This document shows positions 54,547-64,000 of a stretch of DNA of 64,000 nucleotides, piece after piece; positions within the stretch are counted from its first letter, which is position 1, and every line of letters starts with the position of its first letter. This DNA comes from Arion vulgaris (lineage: Eukaryota; Mollusca; Gastropoda; Stylommatophora; Arionidae): assembly GCA_020796225.1 (NCBI GenBank), contig CM036756.1, forward strand, positions 52,494,363 through 52,558,362. The letters run 5' to 3'. Made by a program: the position numbers and the translations under genes. The notes beneath the pieces were generated by a model. It was not told the DNA's origin. It saw nothing but the letters and a program-made list of their open reading frames with translations, and did no database searches.

Positions 54547-55818
54547 ATGAGTTTGAAGTGTAAATTCACTACCATGCAGAAGGTGACTGCACAACTGTAT
54601 AGCTACTTCTGCAGAGAAGCCAGACGTGGTGGTTTATATCACAACTTACAAGACCCGAAGAGGAGAACACAACATGCTCTTGGTATAAGTAGAATGTCCT
54701 TTTGCCGTTGGATAGAACAGGACTGTAGTGATGAACGTAAGGAATACAGAAAAGGCCGGAAACAGAAAACTAACGATTTCGATAAAGATGTTATTGTGAG
54801 AGAGATTCATAAAATGTTTAAGTCAAATGATGTGGTTACACTACGTAAATTGAAATCATGTCTGTGAATTCAATGTGATATTGATATATCTAAAACCGCC
54901 TTATGGAGAGTTATTAGGTGCAGCGGTTTCACTTTTCGGAAATCTAGTACAGGTCTAGTAGTGTGAGAAAACGCATCTGATAGCTGCACGATGCAAATAT
55001 CTGCGGGAGATACGGAAGCGTAGGACGGAAGGTTACGATATTGTATATCTGGACTAATCGTGGGTAAATGCTCACCATACATTTGATAAAGAATGGCAAT
55101 CACTAGACGGAACTAAGAAAAGGGAAATTCCAAGCAGCAACGCATTGTGATAGGTCATGCAGGCAGCAAAGCAAATGGTCTTGTCAGTGGCGCAGAACTT
55201 CTTTTCCAAGCACTGTCTACAGATGGTAGGGACTACCACACCGAAATGAACAGACTTATTTTCAGGGATTCGTTAGCGAACACACTTCTGCCTGCTCTGG
55301 ATAGGCCGTCGTGTATTGTAATGGACAATGCCTCCTATCATAATGTAGTGGTGCATGTAGACAAAATTCCCACCTCATCAAGCACAAAACAAGACATCAT
55401 GGCGTGGCTTGCAAAAGAAAATATATCGTTTTGTTGCAACAATTTCAAAACTGAGTTGTTGCAACTGGTGAGATAGACTAAGAAGTCAAATATTTTTATA
55501 ATCGATAAAGTCATTGCTGAGCATGGCCACACTTCTCTTCGATTACCACCTTACCATTCACATCTCAATCCCATTGAACTTGTGTGGGCTGCAGTCAAAG
55601 GTCAAGTTGCAGCAGTAAACAAGACATTCAAACTTCGTTATGTAAAAGTCCTAACACGTGATACCCTCGCAAAAATAGATATAGAATACTGGAACAAATG
55701 GGAAGAGCATGTGCTCCGAGAAGAAGAGGCATATTGGCAACGAGATTGTTTGCATTTTCTCCAGCTCGCAGAAGTAGTCAATCTCTTCGACTCTTCAGAC
55801 TCCAAATCTAATAGCTAA
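54547..55818 (+). pseudogene. Sailor-like transposase, several lesions
   Basis: It starts MSLKCKFTTMQKVTAQLYSY and has RMSFCRWIEQD. After stops come IVYLD (first aspartate, followed by a stop, where copy 1 has DETW), IVMDNASYHNVVVHVDKIPT and LRLPPYHSHLNPIELVWAAV. The second D and the E are separated by 83 residues, counting one stop, exactly as in copy 1. The C-terminus EEEAYWQRDCLHFLQLAEVV is intact to 55818. Stops near 54866, 55056 and 55476 inactivate it. Confidence 0.87.
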
Positions 55819-55979
55819 CATCCCATTTGCTTTCACCATCACCAATTGCCTCACAATACCAGGGACTGGCAACAACTACCAAAGGTACGTCAATTTGATC
55901 GCAAAGATAATATCAACATAAAAACACTCATGAAGAAAAAGCTAACCATGTCACATTGCTTTTATGTGAGAAGTTTCAG

Positions 55980-56019
55980 TTTTGCAAGCCACGCCATGAT
56001 GTCTTGTTTTGTGCTTGAT
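55980..56019 (-). repeat. 40-bp inverted copy of part of the transposase
   Basis: This is the exact inverse of 55377-55416 (AAGCACAAAACAAGACATCA region) placed downstream of the coding sequence in the same element. Confidence 0.95.
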
Positions 56020-56399
56020 TTATATGTAATATATAAATCGCTTTGCAAACATTCGCCACCATTTTGTGTATTACTGTAAATTCTAAACGTTGATTATCAT
56101 TTTGTTGTGCTTATACAAAATTATATAACAAAAAAACGTTTTTGCATCAACTAAGCTACCTACCAATTAGTTAAACATGGATTCGTAACGTCGTGAGGTA
56201 TATAAGAATGCATGCAAAAAATTACTTGTATCCATCAGATAGATTTCGTACAAATTAAACCTTAGTGTGATCACGAATTTTGGAACGAACTATAGTATTG
56301 CTCTTTGCAGCGCACTGTCTGTTGGTGATCTTTTTATGTGTCAGAGCATTTAATTTGTTCTTGTTGAAGTTCTGTACTGATGTTGTACCCACTTCTTTC

Positions 56400-57480
56400 C
56401 TGTCTTAATTTCTAAACCGGTCTCTTCTTTTTGATACTCCCAGCATTCTGTGTAGATACTTCATATGTCATGACTAATTTTCTTCTATAGTTAGATGTCA
56501 GCATCCAGGTTTGACACTGGTAGCATAATGATGGAAGAAAGATTGTGTTGTACAATTCTCTGTTTGTGTTCATGGTGACATGTTTGCACTTCAAAATTGA
56601 TGCCATTTGTCCTATGATTTGATTTGCTTTGTTGGATTTCGTTAGTTATTCTTCCATTTGCTGAAGAAAAAAAAATGCTATCTATTGTATGACTTGCTTT
56701 AATTGATGTTTTTTTTATGGAGATATTGGTAGTGTTTTTCTCTCTAGCGAATGTCATTACTATGGTTTTGTCAATGTTTATTCTCATATTGTATTCATAG
56801 CATGTTACCTGGAGTCTTTTAATGTGTTGCTGTAGCTGTTCCTCTGCTGCTGATAAAATTGCCTGTCTGCAAAACGAAATTTGTTTGAGAGTTCCTCAAG
56901 GTTGTACCCTTCCCTGGTGTTAGCTATTTTACAGATTTGATTGATATATGTGATGAACAACAGCGATTATAGTATGCAGCCTTGTCTTACTTCTGACTCA
57001 GTGTGGAACTTTTTGAAAGACTCGTTTTTGTTCTAACCGTACACTGACTGTTTATATAGAGGCTCTTGTATAGATTAATTAAGTAATCATTAACTCTATA
57101 GATTGACAATACTTTCCACAACTTGTTTCTAGACGGTCAAACGCTTTTTCCTAATCCACAAACACAATGTGTTTGTCAGATTCTACAGTACTTTCCACTA
57201 ACTTCCTGAGGGTGACTATTGTGCCAGTACAGTTTCTATTCTTCAGGAATCCCATTTGTGAGTCATTAAGCTGTGGCTTGATACAATGATGCAGCTTTTG
57301 ATTTTAGTATTTTACATAATATTTTAATATTTTTCCGGTGTAACTATTAGCACTATTCCTTTATATTTCGTACAATCCCTTTTTCTTCAAGATGGGAACT
57401 GCCATTGCATTCCTCCAATCTTCTGGTATTTCTTGTGTGATTCAGACTTGGTTGAATAGTCTGTGTATCCACCTTATTCT
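56400..57480 (-). mobile_element. LINE remnant (family D-like)
   Basis: The minus strand shows FNQVWITQEIPEDWRNAMAV and PILKKKG (about 57460-57380), then DKTIVMTFAREKN (56787) and FLPSLCYQCQTWMLTSNYRR (56540). The order RT to C-terminus is right for a non-LTR element. LCYQCQTW.LT links it to family D. It is heavily broken. Confidence 0.65.
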
Positions 57481-57855
57481 GACCTCTTTAGTTGCTCATC
57501 CACCACATGCACAAAATAAAGTCTGCTCAGACTGCACAGTGTACATAGATCAAAATGCAGACTCCAGAGCACAGCATTCATTTCTGCCCATCATACATAT
57601 GCCAACAAATTAAACATAGCTTTGTGATGGAAGCTTACAGAGCTAGCTATGTGGAACCCACAAGGAATTTCAATAAACCTATCTTATAGTGTAAGACTGA
57701 GCATTTTAAAGTCAATTGCAAGAAGAAGAAGAGTATATTGAACAGTCACTTTAGTTTGTCTGATGCTATGTTAAATAATTCAATTTGACATTGTATAATG
57801 TTCTGTTATACATTGACTATAGATTTTGTTGTATTATATGAAATACTCACTTTAG
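57481..57855. other. Intron spacer
   Basis: A GAAGAAGAAGAG run near 57722 may be a retroelement tail. Nothing else was recognised before the exon. Confidence 0.4.
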
Positions 57856-57973
57856 ATTGTGTGGCTATGAGCCATTTTATGATGAGAAAGAGGCAGCAAT
57901 GTTCAAGAAAATTCTGAAAGGACAGTACACATTTGATTCACTATTTTGGGATGATGTCAGTGATAATGCTAAG
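57856..57973 (+). CDS. CaMK exon: G helix region
   Basis: The acceptor is CTCACTTTAG and the donor GTAGTG. A completes leucine, then the exon encodes LCGYEPFYDEKEAAMFKKIL followed by KGQYTFDSLFWDDVSDNAK. LCGxEPFYDE and the FxxxxWDDVSxNAK pattern are typical of CaMKI/IV. It ends in phase 0. Confidence 0.93.
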
Positions 57974-58204
57974 GTAGTGGTTTTTTTATTAATGTTTTTC
58001 ATTGAGTGTTCTACCCCTTATTTATCTTTTGTATTTACATTGGAAGCCATTTTGTTTTTCAAAATGTAAAGATGTCTTCAGTATTGCTTCAGCAGTAACA
58101 ACAATTCATTTTTATAATCTATCTGTCAGTCAGCCTTCGGTTTTTTTTTTCTTAACTACACTCATGTTTATTAATATTTACTGTTCCACTCTATTAGTTT
58201 AGTC

Positions 58205-58690
58205 ATCGGATCACCATCACTGCACGTCGAACAAATTAGTCCATAAGTGCTCCAATCTCTCCCTCAGTATGTCCAGCGTGTGGCGACTAACGACACCAGT
58301 TCTTTGTTGGTTTACTATTCTTCTTTGTCTTCCAGCATAGCGTTCTTGTCGAGCTACACCACACTTAACTTTGAGCTCTTGCAATCTGGTTAGTGTTGTA
58401 GATTCATCGCTATTACGTGAATCATGTACACATCTTCTCTCCCTTAGGGAATTCATATCAGTCTGGTCCATTGCTCGCCCTCTTTGTACAGCAGCCATTC
58501 CTGCAAGCCTATCCACATGTTCATTCCTCCTTACACCTGCATGCCCTGACACAAAAATAAAACTGATCTTTGTTAGCCTAGACGTTCCCAGCGACTCCAT
58601 CCAAAGTCTCCTAGCCCATCCTGTTTCAATCTTCCAGAGCATACTCATTGAGTCACTGAGAAAACATGCATGGATAAAAGTCTGGATAAG
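58205..58690 (-). mobile_element. RNase H-bearing LINE 3' part (family R)
   Basis: The 158-residue minus-strand frame reads ACFLSDSMSMLWKIETGWAR, ISFIFVSGHAGVRRNEHVDR and LAGMAAVQRGR, then LTRLQELKVKCGVARQERYA. The SDSMSM and GHAG..RNEHVDRLAG blocks are RNase H active-site segments. It is uninterrupted, hence younger than the copy at 22740. The 5' part is absent. Confidence 0.85.
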
Positions 58691-58800
58691 CACTAGAGCT
58701 CCAAATGGCGCTGAACGATGTGACTTAAAAATACGTTCTTGGCGAAGGCTGTTTATATATCACAATAAGAATGGTTGATAAAGAACGATCGCAGAAGAGA
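58691..58800 (+). mobile_element. AAG-type retroelement tail
   Basis: TATATATCACAATAAGAATG followed by AAAGAACGATCGCAGAAGAG matches the tail of the element at 27940-29231. Confidence 0.6.
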
Positions 58801-58924
58801 GAATTCTCTAATGATGTATATCTCATTCTGCTTGCACTTTCTTATTGTTCCTTCCTCTTTTGACCCTGCGAGTTATATGGCAGTGCTTGATGCTAAAACT
58901 GATTTCCTTCAAGTGTGTCACATC

Positions 58925-59145
58925 CATCTCTGTGGTTAAGTGATAAGTCATTGCCTTGTGGGTTCAAATCCGGACTGTATTGTTCTGTTCACATAGGAAT
59001 TTTTTAAAAAGATCCCTAGGATTGTTGCTAGACCTTTGAAGTTCATGCTTTGTGTAATATTCTTGGCAGGCAGTGTGCTATTTCTGTTGAGGGATCGAAC
59101 CATATGGGGTAAAGCCCACTACAAATAAGTCAATCCTTCATCTTT
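58925..59145 (+). mobile_element. tRNA-derived SINE (second family), + strand copy
   Basis: A-box CTCTGTGGTTAAGTG, B-box GGTTCAAATCC, body CCTAGGATTGTTGC and end TACAAATAAGTCAATCC match the inverse of 43425-43670. Confidence 0.78.
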
Positions 59146-59700
59146 AGACCTTTTTATTACTAGAACAATGGATCTAAAAACACATTAAAAATGGATTTAT
59201 TCATTAATAGGAACATCATTGGTAGCAGCTTTGCAGCCTACTCTTATTCATTTTCAACTGCCAATGGTTCTTTTATGTGCTTAACTTGAACACAGGACTT
59301 ATGTTTTAACTTTCATCTCTGATAGGACTCAGAACTCAATCTCACCCACATTGAAATTAGGTATCTCTATAAAAATAACCTAATTGCTTCACATGGGGAA
59401 CAAACTGAGTATTTTTGGAGAGCGAAAGTCGTACACCTTACCTGCATGCTACAAAGACACCCGACATCTAACATTGAAAATATTGCATTGTAAAACAAAA
59501 TAGTTAGTTACTCATCATCTTCTCTAGAGTGTAGATCTTGTCTGAACAAATGCCACATAACTGTATCAGCTGTTTTTCTCAGTCCAAAGTCCTTTCATTG
59601 ATTATGTAATATTATTCATACATTAAACTTTGGACCACACTGAAGGTACCCTGATTTTTCGCTTCCCATTCTGATCCTGGTAGTCCATCATCAAGTAGCT
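59146..59700. other. Intron spacer
   Basis: Nothing recognised. ATGGTTCTTTTATGTGCTTA at 59264 also occurs near 90-109, with similar neighbours, so a low-copy repeat is shared with the window start. Confidence 0.45.
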
Positions 59701-61330
59701 TGTCCCTTCCTTAACTTGGCTCCCATGACAGCAGTCCTGAAAAATTCTCTGTTGTGTGCAAGTTGGCTGGCGTCATTCTCAGATCGTCAATATCAGCGTC
59801 ATGGATATCAGCAGCCCATTCAAACAAATCAATACTGGAAAAAACACAAAACAGGTGTCTGCACACTATTTTAGGAGCCATCAAATCTACACCAATTGTA
59901 GAAATGGAAAAGGCAGCCAACATCCAGCCCTTGGAAGACAGAAGAAGGAGAAAAGTGATTCTACAGACTGAAAGGATCAAAGGATGCCTCACCATCCACT
60001 GCATGGAAAAATGGCGGCTAAAACAAAAAACAGACTAAAGCGTACAAGTCTAAACCACAAAGCAAAAGAAATAGAAAGTCATACTTGGAATTACTAAATC
60101 ATAACTCCATACCTGAAGAATTACTTTTTGATCACTGGGAACCAGACTCAGTAGCACTAAACTTCCCAACCTCCATCTCTAAATTGTTAAGCAAAGATGC
60201 TGAGCCTAATCTAGTGAAGAAAGCAACTACAATGGAACATCTCCATTACATGTTTCCAGAAGACAGCTGGATAAGAATTTACACAGATGGATCGGCAATG
60301 GAAGTAACCGTGAATGGTGGAGCAGGAGTGTACATTAGGCACCCAGATGCTACTGCTGTGTCTCTAGCGGACCCTACTGGAAGAATATGTTCCAACTACA
60401 AAGTAGAACTCTTAGCCCTTCTAATGGCAGCACAGCACATGAATAAGCTGCAAAGCACCTGCAGGCAAGATGGTATTTCTTACAGACTCACTGTCAGCTA
60501 TACAAGCCCTGGAGACTAAATTCGCTGACAGCACAGTACAAAACCTAAAAGAGAACTTGCTCAGCTTTCAGAAAAGGCAGAAATTCACTTGCAGTGGATT
60601 CCATCTCACTGTGGCATTGCAGGCAATGAGAGTATCGATGTCTCAGCTAAGGAGGGCAGTGCCAAAGAGCAAATTTACCAATCCCTGTCTTTTCAAGAGG
60701 TCAAAACCCTCATACAAAGAAAATCTGCAGTAGACTGGAAGACAAACACTGGATATGATTATGGAAAAGACTCCCTCAAAGACCTAAGCCGAGCAGACCA
60801 GGTCATTATATTTAAATAAGGCACCGGACACTGCAGACTCAACAAACACTTATATAGACTAGGAATAAGTCAAACAGCTCTCTGCCAGTGTCAGCAGGTG
60901 GAACAGACACCAGAGCACATCCTGCAAGACTGTCCTCTCCTCGGTGAGCTGAGAAGCAACATATGACCACATCCAGTCGACCTGAAAACTAAGCTTTGGG
61001 GAAACCTGACAGACCTGAAGCTGACTGCCCAGTTTTTGGTCCATAGACAATTAAGCGCATGACCAGAGATCGCTGAAGAAGAAGAAGATCGTCAATGACA
61101 TCTTACACCCATCGTCTTCTAGGTCTTCCTCTCATTCTTCTTCCAGGCACCATTCCCTCCAAAATTATTTTCTCTAGGGACTCATGTCGTTTGATGTGTC
61201 TAAAATATTTAATTTTCCTTGAATTTATGCTTTTTAATAGCCAACTCTCTTTAATATCAAGCTGTTGCAGAACATAAGCATTTGTTCTTTTCTCTGTCCA
61301 TGATATTCTAAGTGTATTATCCTGGTAGTT
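59701..61330 (-). mobile_element. LINE E-type C-terminus, split by LINE F
   Basis: Minus-strand blocks outside the insertion are RISWTEKRTNAYVLQQLDIK, YFRHIKRHESLEKIILEGMV and RMRGRPRRRWV (61300-61097), continuing IDDLRMTPANLHTTENFSG on the other side (59780-59720). The frame across the insertion is coherent, which supports the split. Confidence 0.78.
59792..61085 (+). mobile_element. RNase H-bearing LINE 3' part (family F)
   Basis: Flanked by AGATCGTCAAT at 59781-59791 and 61086-61096. Frames read ISAAHSNKSILEKTQNRCLH, SWIRIYTDGSAMEVTVNGGA, SNYKVELLALLMAAQHMNKL and VFLTDSLSAIQALETKFADS. They continue VQWIPSHCGIAGNESIDVSA and KEGSAKEQIYQSLSFQEVK, then a zinc-type end with HCRLNKHLYRLG and CQQVEQTPEHILQDCP. 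These are the complete RNase H active-site blocks D, E, D and D/H. Frameshifts are few (60510, 60640). The tail is AAGAAGAAG. Confidence 0.9.
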
Positions 61331-61540
61331 AGTCTATTACTATTCCGGACTTATGTCTGAACCATTACATTTGAGATTGTTTCAATTCTGCAGGTGGTTG
61401 ACGTCCAGTTAATAAAATAGCATCTCAAAGTGGATCTTGTTACTTGTTACCTGGACAATTTTCATCACATACCACATTTCAGATTAGCATTATAAGTGAA
61501 TATTGACAAAATAGTTAACAAAAATCTATTTAAATTTCAG

Positions 61541-61699
61541 GATCTCATTAGAAAACTGTTAGTGGTAGACCCAAAAAAACGTTTGACACCAGCAGCTGCA
61601 TTAAAACATGTATGGGTAACAGGAATGGCCAACAAAAAAACTCATAAAGATGACACTGTGGAGAAGATCAAGGAATTCAATGCTAGAAGAAAACTTAAG
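61541..61699 (+). CDS. CaMK exon: end of kinase domain and autoinhibitory start
   Basis: The acceptor is TAAATTTCAG and the donor GTAATG. It encodes DLIRKLLVVDPKKRLTPAAA, LKHVWVTGMANKKTHKDDTV and EKIKEFNARRKLK. It contains the conserved arginine of DPKKRLT and the helix that precedes the calmodulin-binding autoinhibitory segment in CaMKI/IV. Phase 0 at the donor means at least one further exon lies beyond 61700. Confidence 0.93.
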
Positions 61700-61754
61700 G
61701 TAATGTGTGAGACTAGAAAAATGAGATATAGTAATTTAACTCTTTACAGATGGA

Positions 61755-62210
61755 AGATGTAAAACAGAGATTAGGAGTAAAATAGCTCAAGCGAAAGCAG
61801 CTTTTATGAAAATACAAAACACACTATGCGTAAATTCACTTCCAATGACACTGCGAAAATGAGTACTCCAGTGCTATATTGAACTAATACTTATGTATGG
61901 CAGCGAATCATGGACAATGAACAAACAATCAATAAGATCACTGGAAGCCACAGAGATGTAGTTTTACAGAAGAATGCTGAAAATTCCATGGACAGCAAAA
62001 AAAACAAATGATGAGGTTTTAAATCAGGTCTGCACACAAAGAAACTGTATCAAAAGAATCAGAATCAGGCAATCCAGGTTCTTCTTGCAAAGAGGAGGCT
62101 TAGAACATTTGGTGACAACAGGTAAAATTCAGGGAAGGAGAGATCATGGAAAAATGAGGGAAGATATTAGTTGGTCTGACATCTTGGTTTGAAAAAAAGA
62201 TTACGTCGAA
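61755..62210 (+). mobile_element. LINE C-terminal remnant
   Basis: With frame changes it reads LMYGSESWTMNKQSIRSLEA, MLKIPWTAKKTNDEVLNQVC and QGRRDHGKMREDISW. These are standard post-RT blocks. It lies directly downstream of the last kinase exon. Confidence 0.7.
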
Positions 62211-63074
62211 CTGATCCTGCAAGGGAAGTTGTGGAAAGACAGACCCACCTCGTGGGCGGCATGGCATAGTTGATTGAATGTAATCATTGCTTGTATTGAT
62301 TTCAAGATTCAATATTTAGTATTGAAATTGAAGCACTTCCCCTTTCCAAACTGTTAAAAAAAAGCAGATTCAGAATGATGTGTATGATTTGAAAATATCA
62401 GTCTGTGTACACAAAGTGTTTAATAAATTACAAGTTCCTGAAAGGGAAACTCAGAGTTGGAAATGCTATTTATGTAATAGAAAAAAAGAAAAAGATTTAA
62501 ACAGACATTCTTTGGTATTTGATAATTCTAAGCAAGGCATTAGAAGTAAAAAAGATATTTTTGGGAATCTTTGTCTCGGGAACAAAAATTTTACATCATG
62601 TACTGTGTTCTTGCAGTCACATCATATATTGTGGCTGGGTGGCAATCCCCCACAGTTGCGGATAAAACGGGGGCGGGGCTGATGTGAAGATAGTCTCTTT
62701 GTTCTCTGTACTATTTTTGCCTCGTTTGCGTGGCTTTTTTTACCCATCCTCACTGTTGTTCCATGACTGCCTGTCTCCCCAAAAGTTTAGATATCTATTA
62801 TGCTGCATGATGTCAGATCATGCTTGCAGGTGTCAATGAAGCATAGTAATGGGCACCATGCTGTTTAGTACCAGTTGCAGTTGGCCAAAAGGATGCCCTT
62901 TTGGGATAAAGAAATATCTTGTGCACAAATGCATCAACTAAAAACATTGCACAATGATGAGGACATTTCCACATAATTTCAAAATTCAAACTAATACAGC
63001 AAAAACAAGGGGAACTGTAATTAACAGGTATAGGAAATAATAAAATTTTCTGTGCACTGTTAAAAAACACTTGT
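62211..63074. other. Intron sequence, unassigned
   Basis: The open frame 62380-62682 contains ETQSWKCYLCNRKKEKDLNR, a C..C pattern, but no family is recognised and no splice context supports it. The remainder is unremarkable. Confidence 0.4.
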
Positions 63075-63078
63075 CAAA

Positions 63079-63450
63079 TTGTTCTGTACAAACTTAAGGT
63101 TATTGGAGACCAGGTTTACCGGTTGTACATTTTTGGAAAAAAATTGGTTATCACTTATGGAATTCTATTGTAAATTCAGAAAAATGCAAAGAGCAGAATC
63201 AGCCCCTATATATTGTTTTGTTGATCTGACAAAGGCATTTGATTTGGTCGGGAGTGTCTATTAAAAGGTGCTGAAAAAGATCAACTGCCCTCTAACACTT
63301 TTGAGCATCATTAAGTTATTCCTCATAGTTTGAGGGGTACCTATAATTAGATGGTGCTTTTTTTTGAAGAGTTTAATCAAAAGTGAAGTAAAGCAAGACC
63401 CTGTATTTCGGCTTGTGTTCTGTATACTGGTTTTGATAGAGAATCATTGC
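63079..63450 (+). mobile_element. LINE RT fragment (family C-like)
   Basis: KMQRAESAPIYCFVDLTKAF DLV matches RT motif A (FVDLTKAFD) of LINE C at 46555. Further broken frames (INCPLTLLSIIKLFL, EVKQDPVF) match the following region. It is ancient and short. Confidence 0.68.
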
Positions 63451-63544
63451 ATCCTATAATCAATAAAGTGCTAAATGTTTCCTTAATGCCTTGGGTACTT
63501 CCCGGGGTGCATAACCCGTACTTGTTTAAAATTAAAAAAACAAT

Positions 63545-63860
63545 GAAAATATCAGAAACATTTGACCAACAAGGCCTTTATAAAACAACGAAAACAATGC
63601 AATTTAAAAAAACAAAAACATATGGATGACAACATACGGAGACATTCAAACGTTTCTAATGAAAATCTGGGAATAAAAATGAATAACAAAATAAATGAAA
63701 CCCAAAAAAACACAAAAAAACTAAAAATAAAAAAGAAGAAAACAATAAACAATCAAGTAAATATATAACTTGAATACATAAATTGCACATATAGATTATT
63801 TTTAGTATTTTCTTCTCATGTTTAATCTATATGTCATATTTGATGTATTCAAGTTCATAT
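63545..63860. mobile_element. Degenerate Penelope arm(s)
   Basis: ACCAACAAGGCCTTTATAAA at about 63563 and ATATATAACTTGAATACAT at about 63761 match the left arm near 38103 and 38294. A partial inverse follows (ATGTATTCAAGTTCATATT at about 63843), so two arms face each other. No coding sequence is present. Confidence 0.7.
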
Positions 63861-64000
63861 TTATGTATGAAAAAAATTATAAACCCAATATGTATTTTCA
63901 CCCTCCTTTTTAAATCATTTGATTTCTAAAAATTTTAAAAACTTTAATGGCAGTGGCGGGACCGAAGATGACCTTTTTAAGTCTACTGGTCCAAATGATG
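63861..64000. other. Window end, no feature
   Basis: Short AT-rich stretch without signals. Confidence 0.4.

Larger units (their letters stand above)
53574..56292 (+). mobile_element. Sailor-like transposon copy 3
   Basis: The inverted ends are TAGTTCGTTCCAAAATTCGT at 53574 and the exact inverse ending GGAACGAACTA at 56292. TA lies at both edges. At 2.7 kb it is longer than copy 1. The ends differ from the other two copies beyond TAGT, so it is a separate subfamily. A small decayed SINE may lie at 53815-53930. Confidence 0.9.
15882..61699 (+). other. CaMKIV-type kinase gene, partial (10 exons seen)
   Basis: Ten exons reconstruct a contiguous protein kinase catalytic domain on the + strand. 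All have AG acceptors and GT donors, and the phases match across every junction (0,0,2,0,0,1,1,2,0). The order is glycine loop, VAIK lysine, alpha-C glutamate, HRDLKPEN, DFG, the GTPGYCAPE activation segment, DMWSIGV, and the terminal EFNARRKLK helix. The best match from memory is calcium/calmodulin-dependent kinase IV. In particular GYEPFYDE, DPKKRLT, HVWVTG and EFNARRKLK agree with that family. CaMKI is the alternative. The first coding exon(s) and the calmodulin-binding tail lie outside or were not found. Introns reach 14 kb because of insertions. Confidence 0.9.

Noticed and set aside
62380..62682. A small zinc-finger gene (WKCYLCNRKK)
   Set aside because: Only one C..C pair is visible, there is no second half of a finger, and no splice or promoter support.

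Overview
This window is eukaryotic and AT-rich. It carries one host gene, and almost everything else is mobile DNA. The host gene lies on the + strand and is a calcium/calmodulin-dependent protein kinase of the CaMKIV type. Ten coding exons were found between 15882 and 61699. Each has AG/GT splice borders and the intron phases agree at every junction. Together they encode about 272 residues, from the glycine-rich loop to the start of the autoinhibitory segment. The first coding exon(s) and the C-terminal calmodulin-binding exon(s) are not seen here. One exon (22385-22446) lacks one base relative to the frame its neighbours need. This is either an assembly error or a real lesion.

Organism: the mix of elements points to an invertebrate, most likely a mollusc (inference). 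It includes RTE-type and RNase H-bearing LINEs, a Penelope-like element, long-spaced DDE (Sailor-like) Tc1/mariner relatives, tRNA-derived SINEs, and a relic resembling the RAG1-N-terminus transposons reported from Aplysia. The exact species cannot be read from the sequence.

Layout. 1-15.9 kb, upstream of the first visible exon: a foldback TTAA element, a piggyBac-like deletion derivative, LINE 3' ends, a nearly full-length RTE (minus strand, 14-bp target duplication), a nearly intact Sailor-like transposon and a 41-bp minisatellite. 16-25 kb: a SINE, the RAG1-like relic, an RNase H LINE fragment, two SINEs with perfect target duplications, and exons 2-4. 25.3-31 kb: a 31-bp satellite split by a retroelement, which is split by an RTE, which is split by a further retroelement. 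31-34.1 kb: a second Sailor-like copy, a LINE remnant, and exons 5-6 (catalytic loop). 34.2-41.9 kb: a LINE interrupted first by another LINE end and then by a complete Penelope-like element with inverted terminal arms. 42-46.4 kb: LINE tails, exon 7 (DFG to activation loop), an RNase H LINE whose reading frame holds a 17-copy 78-bp repeat, a SINE, and exon 8, whose splice donor is tandemly duplicated. 46.4-57.8 kb: LINEs, a non-coding retroelement with 88-bp repeats, and a third Sailor-like copy. 57.8-64 kb: exons 9-10, more LINE and SINE remnants, and a degenerate Penelope arm.

The kinase is the only gene with an evident cellular role. The rest record repeated insertion into its introns and upstream flank, and nested target-site duplications give the relative order of many of these events.
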